Below are positions 1-9,926 of a DNA stretch of 64,000 nucleotides, in pieces. The notes under the pieces were generated by a model that saw only the letters and a list, made by a program, of their open reading frames with translations, made no database searches and had not been told where the DNA came from. A program made the translations under genes and the position numbers. Source of the stretch: JACDCA01 sp963810305 (GTDB taxonomy: Bacteria > Acidobacteriota > Vicinamibacteria > Vicinamibacterales > 2-12-FULL-66-21); contig CAWEMY010000012.1 in NCBI GenBank assembly GCA_963810305.1, forward strand, positions 20,726 to 84,725, given 5' to 3'. Position 1 is the stretch's first letter. The number at the start of each line of letters is the position of its first letter.

Positions 1-2492
<2,492 letters not shown>

Positions 2493-2510
2493 GCGGTGAA
2501 TTTCTCCCGG

Positions 2511-2636
2511 GTCTCGGGACTCGGGTCCGGGACTCGATTCTAAAAAACAGCCGATAAAGGCAAACGGACTCGGGTCCGGCAGCAGCGTTCTCAACGAACC
2601 CCCAGCCCCGAACCCCGAGCCCCGAACCGCGGCGTC
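2511..2636. repeat. Degenerate period-7 repeats, rplL-rpoB gap
   Basis: The gap between rplL and rpoB carries about three G-rich heptads (CTCGGGA, CTCGGGT type) and, roughly 60 bases on, about five C-rich heptads (CGAACCC, CCAGCCC, CGAGCCC). The two sets are roughly complementary and could form a long imperfect hairpin in the rplL-rpoB transcript. No gene is seen here. Confidence 0.6.
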
Positions 2637-2658
2637 GCACTCGCGACGACACGCGACG

Positions 2659-3051
<393 letters not shown>

Positions 3052-3091
3052 TTCTCTCTCCTGAAAACCCGATCAATGAATTCCGCAGACG

Positions 3092-3119
3092 GCAGGGGCG
3101 GTTCGCGAACCGCCCCTGC
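3092..3119. repeat. Perfect 28-bp palindrome between rplJ and rplL
   Basis: The sequence from GCAGGGGCGG to its exact complement CCGCCCCTGC, with TTCGCGAA in the centre, is a perfect inverted repeat. As RNA it makes a stem of 10 to 12 pairs with a small loop. There is no T-run, so it is not a typical intrinsic terminator. It could be an attenuation or processing site, or one copy of a dispersed palindromic repeat. Confidence 0.85.
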
Positions 3120-3123
3120 ACCG

Positions 3124-3651
3124 TTATGATTCCGATCTCTTCTTCTCCGCCGCCGCGAGCACGTTCATCAGGTCGCGCGGCGCGGCGTTCAGCACGCTCA
3201 CGAGCTGCACCATCGGCGCCTGGAGCAGGAAGAGGAGCTTCGCGTAGAGCTCCGGCTTCCCGGGCATCGTCGCCAGCTCGCTCACTTCGGCGGGCTTGAT
3301 CGCGCGCCCCTGCACCACCGCCGCCTTGATCTTCAGCGACGGAGCGGTCTTGGCAAACGTGGTGAGGACTTTCGCGAGCGCGACCGGGTCCTCGCCGGCG
3401 TAGGCGATCGCGGTCGTGCCGACGAAGTGCTCGCTGAGCGATTCGAAAGCGGTGCCCTTCAGTGCCCTCTTCACGAGCGTGTTCTTCACGACCTTGTAAT
3501 AGCCCCGCGCGGCCCGCACCTGGCGGCGCAGCTCGGTGACTTCCGGGACCTTCAATCCGCGGTAATCGACGACGACGGCGCTCTCGGTTCCCTTGAAGGA
3601 GTCTTCGAGCGTCTTCAGGTCGACTTCCTTACTTGCGCGTGTGACAGCCAT
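3124..3651 (-). CDS. rplJ: 50S ribosomal protein L10
   Basis: Ribosomal stalk base protein L10, 175 residues; anchors L7/L12 dimers on 23S rRNA and usually represses its own operon. The family pattern is clear: an N-terminal segment with VVDYRGLKVPEVTELRRQVR, then YYKVVKNTLVKRAL, and a C-terminal helical extension that binds L12. The stop of rplA lies 2 bases before this start, so the two are probably translationally coupled. Autoregulation through its leader is known for the family but not shown here. Confidence 0.97.
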   Translation of the reverse strand: MAVTRASKEVDLKTLEDSFKGTESAVVVDYRGLKVPEVTELRRQVRAARGYYKVVKNTLVKRALKGTAFESLSEHFVGTTAIAYAGEDPVALAKVLTTFAKTAPSLKIKAAVVQGRAIKPAEVSELATMPGKPELYAKLLFLLQAPMVQLVSVLNAAPRDLMNVLAAAEKKRSES

Positions 3652-3653
3652 GA

Positions 3654-4358
3654 CTAGTGCTTCACCGTTTCTGTCACGTGGGTCGTATCGATCTGGATCC
3701 CCGGACCCATCGTCGAAGACATGGTGACGCTCTTCAGGAACTTGCCCTTGGCCGCCGGCGGCTTTGCCTTGACGACGCTGTCGACCAGCGCATGGGCGTT
3801 CTCGATCAGCTTTTCGGCTGGGAACGAGAGCTTGCCGACCGGCGCGTGCACGATGCCGGTCTTGTCAACGCGGAATTCCACTTTACCGGCCTTGATCTCC
3901 CGCACCGCCTTGGCGATGTCCGGCGTGACGGTGCCGGTCTTGGGATTCGGCATCAGCCCGCGCGGGCCGAGCACCTTGCCAAGCTTGCCGACGGCGCGCA
4001 TCATGTCGGGAGTCGCGACGACGGCATCGAAATCCATCCAGCCGCCCTGGATCTTGTCGACCAGCTCTTCGCCGCCGACGTGATCGGCGCCCGCGTCGGT
4101 CGCTTCCTTCTGCTTCTCAGCGCCGGCAATCGCCAGCACTTTCTTGCTCTTGCCGAGCCCGTTCGGGAGCACCACCGTGCCGCGCACCATCTGGTCGGCG
4201 TGCTTGGGGTCCACGCCAAGGCGCATCGCCAGTTCGACGGTCTCGTCGAACTTCGCGAACTTCACCTTCTGCATGAGGGGAACGGCATCCTCGAGCGTGT
4301 GCGGACGCTCGGGCACCTGCTGCCGTGCGGCAGCGAACTTCTTTCCTCTTTTTCTCAT
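3654..4358 (-). CDS. rplA: 50S ribosomal protein L1
   Basis: Ribosomal protein L1, 234 residues, the normal bacterial length; forms the L1 stalk at the E site and commonly represses rplKA translation. Family blocks seen: VELAMRLGVDPKHADQMVRG, LGKVLGPRGLMPNPKTGTV, and the C-terminal LKSVTMSSTMGPGIQID. It follows rplK after a 128-base gap holding heptad repeats and is almost contiguous with rplJ. Confidence 0.98.
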   Translation of the reverse strand: MRKRGKKFAAARQQVPERPHTLEDAVPLMQKVKFAKFDETVELAMRLGVDPKHADQMVRGTVVLPNGLGKSKKVLAIAGAEKQKEATDAGADHVGGEELVDKIQGGWMDFDAVVATPDMMRAVGKLGKVLGPRGLMPNPKTGTVTPDIAKAVREIKAGKVEFRVDKTGIVHAPVGKLSFPAEKLIENAHALVDSVVKAKPPAAKGKFLKSVTMSSTMGPGIQIDTTHVTETVKH

Positions 4359-4407
4359 TTACTTGCCTCCGTGGTGCAAACGGGCCATTTGCAGGCCCTC
4401 CCACTCC

Positions 4408-4488
4408 CAACTGCTTTCTTGTCAACTTCTAATCCCTAACTTCTAACTTCTAATTCTCTTAGGAGTTAGGCGTTAGAGGTTAGGAGTT
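4408..4488. repeat. Inverted pair of heptad arrays (CTAACTT / TTAGGAG), rplK-rplA gap
   Basis: Four units of CTAAyyy type (CTAATCC, CTAACTT twice, CTAATTC) are followed directly by about five units of TTAGGAG type. The second array is approximately the reverse complement of the first, so the transcript can form a hairpin of roughly 30 pairs. It lies in the rplK-rplA gap and runs up to the rplK stop. Confidence 0.85.
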
Positions 4489-4912
4489 ATCCGATTACAT
4501 CAATGCCCATCGAACGCGCGGTGCCCGCCACCGTCTTGAACGCCGAGTCGAGCGAGTCGCAGTTCAAGTCGGGCATCTTGAGCTTCGCGATGTCCTCGAC
4601 CTGCTTCTTGGTCACGGTGCCGACCTTGTTCTTGTTCGGCTCGTTCGATCCCTTCGCCAGATTCGCGGCGCGCTTGAGCAGCACCGCCGCCGGCGGCGTC
4701 TTCGTGATGAAGCTGTAGGACCGGTCCGCGTAGATCGTGACGACGACGGGGATGATCAGCCCTTCGTCCTTCGAGGTCTTCGCGTTGAAGTTCTTGCAGA
4801 AGTCCATGATATTGACGCCGTGGGGACCGAGTGCGGTCCCGACCGGCGGCGCCGGGGTAGCTTTCCCCGCCGCGATCTGGAGCTTCACCATTGCCTGTAT
4901 TTTTTTCGCCAT
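4487..4912 (-). CDS. rplK: 50S ribosomal protein L11
   Basis: Ribosomal protein L11, 141 residues; forms the GTPase-associated centre with 23S rRNA helices 43/44, the thiostrepton site. The N-terminal domain contains KLQIAAGKATPAPPVGTALG with the Pro-rich thiostrepton-contact segment, and the C-terminal rRNA-binding domain ends in the conserved ARSMGIDVIG. It stands between nusG and rplA in the standard order. Confidence 0.98.
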   Translation of the reverse strand: MAKKIQAMVKLQIAAGKATPAPPVGTALGPHGVNIMDFCKNFNAKTSKDEGLIIPVVVTIYADRSYSFITKTPPAAVLLKRAANLAKGSNEPNKNKVGTVTKKQVEDIAKLKMPDLNCDSLDSAFKTVAGTARSMGIDVIG

Positions 4913-4929
4913 AACTTCTGTCGCTTGCC

Positions 4930-5013
4930 GGGATGCGGTATGCGCGGTGCGGTATGCGACCGGGGTGCGTCAATCGCATCCCGCATTCCGCGTCCCGCAT
5001 TCCGATACCGCTA
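4930..5013. repeat. GC-rich inverted heptad arrays, nusG-rplK gap
   Basis: About four units of GATGCGG/TATGCGC type are followed by about five of the complementary ATCGCAT/CCCGCAT/TCCGCGT type, separated by a short spacer. This is the same period-7 inverted layout as at other loci but with a different heptamer. It ends at the nusG stop codon and fills the nusG-rplK gap. Confidence 0.8.
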
Positions 5014-5562
5014 CAGCTTCTCCACCTGCAAAAAGTCCAATTCGACCGGCGTCGCGCGGCCGAAGATAGTGACCATCACCTTCAGCGTGTTGCGATCGAG
5101 GTTCACCTCGTCCACCACCCCGTTGAAGCTGGTGAACGGACCCTCATTGATCCGCACCTGGTCACCCTTCTCGAACGTGTAGCGCGGCTTCGGCTTCTCG
5201 GCCGCTTCGGTCACCTGGTTGAGGATCTGGTCGACCTCTTCGCGCGTCAACGGTGTCGGCTTGGCGCCGGCGCCGACAAAGCCTGTGACCTTCGGCGTGT
5301 TCTTCACCACGTGCCACGCGTTGTCGGACATGTGCATCTCGACAAGGATGTAGCCGGGGAAGAACCGCTTGGAGCTCACCACTTTCTTGCCGCCGCGCAT
5401 CTCCGCCACCTGCTCGGTCGGGATCAGGATCTCGCCGATCTCGTCCTGCAGGCCGTAGGCGTTCACCCGCTGTTCGAGCGACTCCTTCACCTTGTTCTCG
5501 AACCCCGAGTAGGTGTGGACGATGTACCACTGCTTCGTGCGGTCGTCGGTCATCGTACTCAT
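5011..5562 (-). CDS. nusG: Transcription termination/antitermination protein NusG
   Basis: NusG, 183 residues, binds the RNA polymerase clamp and links it to Rho or the ribosome. The NGN domain begins KQWYIVHTYSGFENKVKESL and contains RFFPGYILVEMHM; the C-terminal KOW domain contains GDQVRINEGPFTSFNGVVDE. I chose the ATG at 5562 over a longer reading frame because it overlaps the secE stop as ATGA, has GGAG just upstream, and gives a standard-length protein. This predicts translational coupling to secE. Confidence 0.96.
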   Translation of the reverse strand: MSTMTDDRTKQWYIVHTYSGFENKVKESLEQRVNAYGLQDEIGEILIPTEQVAEMRGGKKVVSSKRFFPGYILVEMHMSDNAWHVVKNTPKVTGFVGAGAKPTPLTREEVDQILNQVTEAAEKPKPRYTFEKGDQVRINEGPFTSFNGVVDEVNLDRNTLKVMVTIFGRATPVELDFLQVEKL

Positions 5563-5813
5563 GCCGCTCCGAACGTCTGGAAGATCCAGCCGATCGCCTT
5601 CGACAGGATCAGGTCCACGCCGTAGAGATAGACGCCGAAAAACGCGGAGGTCAGGATCACGACGAGCGTCGTCGCGTAGACTTCCTTGCGGCTCGGCCAC
5701 GTGACGCGCGCCATCTCGTTTTTGACTTCAGCGAGAAAGCGCCGCGAGCGGCCCCACCACCCGGTGACGCTGTCGCGCGCACGCCCGCTGATTGATTCGT
5801 CCTGGTCCGCCAT
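5559..5813 (-). CDS. secE: Protein translocase subunit SecE
   Basis: SecE, 84 residues, a small subunit of the SecYEG translocon in the inner membrane. The amphipathic segment FLAEVKNEMARVTWPSRKEV is diagnostic. It is followed by one membrane helix (TTLVVILTSAFFGVYLYGVD), as in the short SecE of most bacteria. It is located between tRNA-Trp and nusG and overlaps nusG by four bases. Confidence 0.95.
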   Translation of the reverse strand: MADQDESISGRARDSVTGWWGRSRRFLAEVKNEMARVTWPSRKEVYATTLVVILTSAFFGVYLYGVDLILSKAIGWIFQTFGAA

Positions 5814-5829
5814 TACCGCCTTTGTCTAC

Positions 5830-5905
5830 TTGTCGGGATGCGGTGTGCGGGATGCGGGGTGCGACACACGCACGCCTGATCGCATAATCGCATTCCGCAC
5901 CACTG
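5830..5905. repeat. GC-rich inverted heptad arrays upstream of secE
   Basis: Units GATGCGG, TGTGCGG, GATGCGG, GGTGCGA are followed by complementary ATCGCAT, AATCGCA, TTCCGCA units. The heptamer is similar to the array at 4930. The array lies immediately upstream of secE in the transcription direction. Confidence 0.75.
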
Positions 5906-6037
5906 TCCCTTGGCGCTCGGGGCCGCGGCTTCGCCGCGGTTCCCTCCGGCCCCTCGCTTAGCTCGCTTTACTGCGCTCGCGCTTCGTCGCTCGCTCCGTT
6001 CCGCTCGCCAGCACGCCTGCGGCTTTCCTACCCCATC
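5906..6037. repeat. tRNA-Trp flanking repeat, copy 1
   Basis: About 100 bases here, with GGCCGCGGCTTCGCCGCGG followed by GCTCGCT-rich sequence, recur with few differences at 6287-6383. The two copies bracket the duplicated tRNA-Trp sequences. They contain a small palindrome and low-complexity GCTCGC runs resembling the spacers of the other tRNA cluster (8096-8647) and the sequence beside tRNA-Gln. No gene is visible. Confidence 0.75.
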
Positions 6038-6093
6038 TGGCAGGACAGGAGGGAATCGAACCCCCAACCCCCGGTTTTGGAGACCGGTGCTCT
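6038..6093 (-). pseudogene. Partial tRNA-Trp (3' part only)
   Basis: This 56-base stretch matches tRNA-Trp from the end of the D arm through the anticodon loop CTCCAAA (anticodon CCA), variable loop, T arm and CCA end. The T stem and the 3' acceptor strand CTGTCCT are perfect. The 5' acceptor strand and D stem are missing: the sequence diverges just after GAGC. It cannot fold as a tRNA alone. It carries the intact 3' half that the neighbouring full-length copy lacks. Confidence 0.8.
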
Positions 6094-6214
6094 TTGCTTG
6101 GCGCTTCGGGCCTGCGGCCCTACGCTTAGGCTCGCTTCACTACGCCGGCGCTTCGTCGCCGGCTCCGTTCCGCTCGCCGCCCGCGTCTTCCCTGCTCCCT
6201 CAGTCCACTCGAGC

Positions 6215-6286
6215 TGGCAGGACAGGGAATCGAACCCCCAACCCCGGTTTTGGAGACCGGTGCTCTGCCAATTGAGCTACTGTCCT
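6215..6286 (-). tRNA. tRNA-Trp (CCA), with anomalous 3' half
   Basis: The 5' acceptor strand AGGACAG, D arm, anticodon arm (loop CTCCAAA, anticodon CCA) and encoded CCA are present. It is 72 bases, 4 short of normal. Compared with the partial copy at 6038-6093 it lacks one G in the variable loop and three bases at the T-stem/acceptor junction, so the T stem and 3' acceptor strand do not pair properly as written. The location between rpmG/tuf and secE is the standard one for trnW, so this should be the working gene. Indel errors or a repeat-induced misassembly are the simplest explanation. Confidence 0.75.
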
Positions 6287-6383
6287 AAGCGCTCGGCCGC
6301 GGCTTTGCCGCGGTTCCCTCCGGCCCCTCGCTCAGCTCGCTTCACTCCGCTCGCGCTTCGACGCTCGCTCCGTTCTGCTCGCC
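6287..6383. repeat. tRNA-Trp flanking repeat, copy 2
   Basis: Near-copy of the repeat at 5906-6037, including the palindrome GGCCGCGGCTTTGCCGCGG and GCTCGCTTCACTCCGCTCGC. It lies between tRNA-Trp and the rpmG stop codon. No coding potential is apparent. Confidence 0.75.
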
Positions 6384-6533
6384 CTACTTCGTTTCCTTGT
6401 GCGCCGTATGCTTGCGGCAGAAGCGGCAGAATTTGCTGAACTCGAGCCGCTCGGTCGTCTTTTTCTTGTTCTTGGTCGTGCTGTAGTTGCGCCGCTTACA
6501 GTCCTGACACGCCAAGGTGATGATGTCTCTCAT
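6384..6533 (-). CDS. rpmG: 50S ribosomal protein L33
   Basis: Ribosomal protein L33, 49 residues. The sequence begins MRDIITLACQDCKRRNYSTT, and a CxxC pair (CQDC) plus a second pair (CRFC) make this the zinc-binding form. KNKKKTTERLEFSKFC is the family core. It lies between tuf and tRNA-Trp, where rpmG is commonly found, and ends TAG directly beside the tRNA flanking repeat. Confidence 0.95.
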   Translation of the reverse strand: MRDIITLACQDCKRRNYSTTKNKKKTTERLEFSKFCRFCRKHTAHKETK

Positions 6534-6544
6534 TGCTGTTCCCT

Positions 6545-6619
6545 GACCGCGGTGCGTCGTGCGCGGTGCGCGGTGCGATTCTTTGAATACGCCCTACGCA
6601 CTGCGCCTCGCGCATCGCG

Positions 6620-6622
<3 letters not shown>
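6545..6622. repeat. Heptad array (CGGTGCG type), tuf-rpmG gap
   Basis: Units CGGTGCG, TCGTGCG, CGGTGCG, CGGTGCG and a weaker complementary set (TACGCAC, TGCGCCT, CGCGCAT) fill the gap between tuf and rpmG, up to the tuf stop. Confidence 0.7.
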
Positions 6623-7819
<1,197 letters not shown>

Positions 7820-8019
7820 GTCGTTGTACGCCCTCGTTTGTTGGCGCTCGTGGTCGCGCTACCCGTTGTCTGACCTCTCTGGTCCGCCTTCGCCTTAAGC
7901 TCGCTTCATCGCGCGGCCTTCGCCTGCCTGGCCTCGCCATTCGCGCTACGCGCTTCGAGCTGAGTCCGCTCGGCCTGCCGAGCCGAAGCTCGCGGCCGCG
8001 AGCAGCCGCGAGCGAAGGC
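7820..8019. other. Spacer between tRNA-Thr(GGT) and tuf
   Basis: Two hundred bases without a gene. It holds low-complexity modules such as GCTCGCTTC and GCTCGCGGCCGCGAGC, and GAGCGAAGGCT directly next to the CCA end of tRNA-Thr; the same GAGCGAAGGCT lies next to the CCA end of tRNA-Tyr. No convincing promoter for tuf alone was seen, so cotranscription with the tRNAs is likely. Confidence 0.5.
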
Positions 8020-8095
<76 letters not shown>

Positions 8096-8108
8096 CTACG
8101 CTTGCCAC

Positions 8109-8353
8109 TCCGAGGGGCTTCGCCCCTCGGACTCCCCTACACGCTCTGCTCGCCGCTTCGCCGGCTCGCTCGTCGCATGGCTCATGCTCGCTCTCGTCCC
8201 GACTGCGTTCCCGAACGCCCGTCGCTCTGGCCTTCCGTCTCTACGCCTGCTCGTCAGGCGCGAGCGAAGCGAAGCGCCCCGGCGGAGCGGAGCGAGGCCC
8301 CCAGGCCGAGCGAGCGACGCCGTAGGGGAGTCCGAGGGGCAAAGCCCCTCGGA
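8109..8353. repeat. Inverted-repeat-bounded spacer between tRNA-Thr and tRNA-Gly
   Basis: The 245-base spacer is bounded by a 32-bp inverted repeat with one mismatch: the left arm 8109-8140 begins TCCGAGGGGC and ends CTCCCCTAC, and the right arm 8322-8353 is its complement. Each arm itself contains a palindrome (TCCGAGGGGC/GCCCCTCGGA). The interior is GCTCGC-rich. No transposase or reading frame with family resemblance is inside. The layout is MITE-like, or a strong RNA stem between two tRNAs. Confidence 0.8.
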
Positions 8354-8359
8354 TAATTC

Positions 8360-8434
8360 TGGAGCGGGAGACGGGGATCGAACCCGCGACCAACAGCTTG
8401 GAAGGCTGTGACTCTACCACTGAGTTACTCCCGC
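8360..8434 (-). tRNA. tRNA-Gly (TCC)
   Basis: 75 bases with encoded CCA. The acceptor GCGGGAG pairs with CTCCCGC, the anticodon stem ACAGC/GCTGT has loop CTTCCAA, and the T arm is GCGGGTTCGATCCCCGT. It lies between tRNA-Tyr and tRNA-Thr in the tuf cluster. Confidence 0.95.
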
Positions 8435-8647
8435 CTACGCGCCCGCTTCGCCCATCGCTTCGGCGCGGCAGGCTCTACGCGCTCCGCTTCGCCCATCGCT
8501 TCGGCGGGCAAGCCCGCTCACTCTTCGCGCCCGCTGCTAATGCCGTGAACTTTCTGTCGCCCTCCGACTCGCTCTGCTCGTTCAGGGCATTCGACGCGTC
8601 CCGGACGCGGCCTGCCATGAGCGAGCCGCGCAGCGGCGAGCGAAGGC
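8435..8647. repeat. Repeat-rich spacer between tRNA-Gly and tRNA-Tyr
   Basis: The module CGCTTCGCCCATCGCTTCGG occurs twice (near 8450 and 8490). The spacer ends in GAGCGAAGGCT beside the CCA end of tRNA-Tyr. The rest is low-complexity GC-rich sequence, with no gene recognised. Confidence 0.65.
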
Positions 8648-8734
8648 TGGTGGCGAGGGAAGGATTCGAACCTTCGAAGCCGCTGGGGCGACAGATTTAC
8701 AGTCTGCTGCGTTTGACCGCTTCGCTACCTCGCC
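8648..8734 (-). tRNA. tRNA-Tyr (GTA)
   Basis: 87 bases with encoded CCA and the long variable arm of a class II tRNA. The acceptor GGCGAGG pairs with CCTCGCC. The anticodon loop CTGTAAA gives anticodon GTA. The T loop is TTCGAAT. Confidence 0.95.
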
Positions 8735-8847
8735 GCTGATTTTTCTGGATTTGCGCGTTCGCGACTTCCCCTGCAGAATCCGTTCTTACCCGTAGCCCCG
8801 CTGCCTGGGCACCCTCCGGCGGTCGCTGGCTCCATCCTGGTGCGGAG

Positions 8848-8924
8848 TGGAGCTGGCGAAGGGATTTGAACCCCCGACCGGCTGATTACAAATCAGCTGC
8901 TCTACCGGACTGAGCTACGCCAGC
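8848..8924 (-). tRNA. tRNA-Thr (TGT)
   Basis: 77 bases with encoded CCA. The acceptor GCTGGCG pairs with CGCCAGC, and the anticodon stem GCTGA/TCAGC has loop TTTGTAA. It is the first tRNA of the Thr-Tyr-Gly-Thr-tuf unit, with a promoter candidate just upstream. Confidence 0.95.
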
Positions 8925-8939
8925 CCAGACAAAAGAGCA

Positions 8940-8969
8940 TTTGTAGCACACGGCGTGCCACGCGTGCAA
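8940..8969 (-). promoter_or_regulatory. Candidate promoter of the tRNA-tuf unit
   Basis: On the minus strand, TTGCAC (-35, at 8969-8964) and TACAAA (-10, at 8945-8940) are separated by 18 bases. Transcription would begin about 8 bases before tRNA-Thr(TGT), a sensible distance. Each box matches the sigma70 consensus at only about four of six positions. Confidence 0.5.
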
Positions 8970-9055
8970 GTCAACGTCGTTTGCACGCTCGGTCGAAAAC
9001 CAATCAGCAGCTGCAAGTAGCTGAACAGCAGAGACTTAGCGTCTAAAGCTGGTTT

Positions 9056-9787
9056 CTATATTTTACTCGATCCTGCGCGCCGCTGGCGAGCCGCCTCGAA
9101 AAGCGCCACGCCGACGGCGACAGATACGTTCAGGCTTGAGACCGCCCCGTGCATTGGGATCGCGACCAGGCGATCGCAGCGCTCGCGGGTCAACCTCCGC
9201 AGCCCTTCGCCCTCCCCTCCGGCGACCAGCGCCGTCGGCAGCGTAAAATCAACCGCCTCATAACTGTCGGCCGCATCCCCCGCGAAACCGACCGTCCAGA
9301 GGCCGGCCTCCTTCAACTCCTCGATCGCGCGCGCAATATTCACGACCGTTGCGATCCGCACATGGGCAATTGCACCGGCCGACGCCTTCGCCGCAATGCC
9401 GTCGAGGGCCGCCGCCCGGCGCTCCTGCCGTACGATCCCGTGGGCGCCGGCCGCATCGACGGTGCGAATGATCGCGCCCAGATTGTGCGGATCCTCGACA
9501 CCATCGAGCACCACGATCAGCGGAGGATCCTGAGCAGCGCCGCCGACGAGATCCTTGATGCTGTACTTGGCCGCCGCCTCGAGATCCGCGACGATGCCCT
9601 GGTGCGCTCCGCCACGCGCCGCCCGATCGAGTGCCTGCGTCTCGGCACGCTCGATAGCAATCCCGCGCGACCGCGCGATTGCCAGCGCCACTTCGATGCG
9701 CTTGTCGGCACGAGCCCCGACCCGGATGCGCCGCACGCGCCCCGCATGAAGCGCCTCGAGTACCGGGTTGATGCCGTAGATCACCAT
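9056..9787 (-). CDS. rlmB: SpoU-family rRNA (guanosine-2'-O-)methyltransferase, RlmB-like
   Basis: 243-residue SpoU/TrmH-family (SPOUT) methyltransferase. RlmB methylates G2251 of 23S rRNA at 2'-O using SAM. An N-terminal substrate-binding domain (YGINPVLEALHAGRVRRIRV) is followed by the three trefoil-knot motifs: NLGAIIRT, LVAGGEGEGL, and MHGAVSSLNVSVAVGVALFE. RlmB is the best fit by the N-terminal domain; TrmH is less likely. It is downstream of gltX across a heptad-repeat gap. Confidence 0.88.
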   Translation of the reverse strand: MVIYGINPVLEALHAGRVRRIRVGARADKRIEVALAIARSRGIAIERAETQALDRAARGGAHQGIVADLEAAAKYSIKDLVGGAAQDPPLIVVLDGVEDPHNLGAIIRTVDAAGAHGIVRQERRAAALDGIAAKASAGAIAHVRIATVVNIARAIEELKEAGLWTVGFAGDAADSYEAVDFTLPTALVAGGEGEGLRRLTRERCDRLVAIPMHGAVSSLNVSVAVGVALFEAARQRRAGSSKI

Positions 9788-9791
9788 GGCA

Positions 9792-9926
9792 GTTATCAGT
9801 TACGCAGTGGTCAGTGGTCAGTGGTCAGTGGTCAGTAGTCAGTAGTCAGTGGTCAGTCCTCAGTAAACGTTTCGACTGATTACTGAATACTGATTACTGA
9901 CCACTGATTACTGATAACTGCTCACT
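9792..9926. repeat. Long inverted heptad array (CAGTGGT / CTGATTA), gltX-rlmB gap
   Basis: About nine tandem CAGTNNN units (CAGTGGT, CAGTAGT, CAGTCCT) are followed, after a short spacer, by about eight CTGANNA units that are their approximate complement. As RNA this is an imperfect hairpin with arms of around 55-60 bases. It runs from the rlmB start into gltX, whose final residues SSYQ are encoded inside the array. Confidence 0.9.

Noticed and set aside
8102..8739. Short plus-strand frames across the tRNA spacers
   Set aside because: They run through tRNA genes and palindromes; composition is that of translated repeats.
9792..9926. CRISPR array
   Set aside because: Units are 7 bases with no spacers and no cas genes nearby; it is a tandem heptad array.
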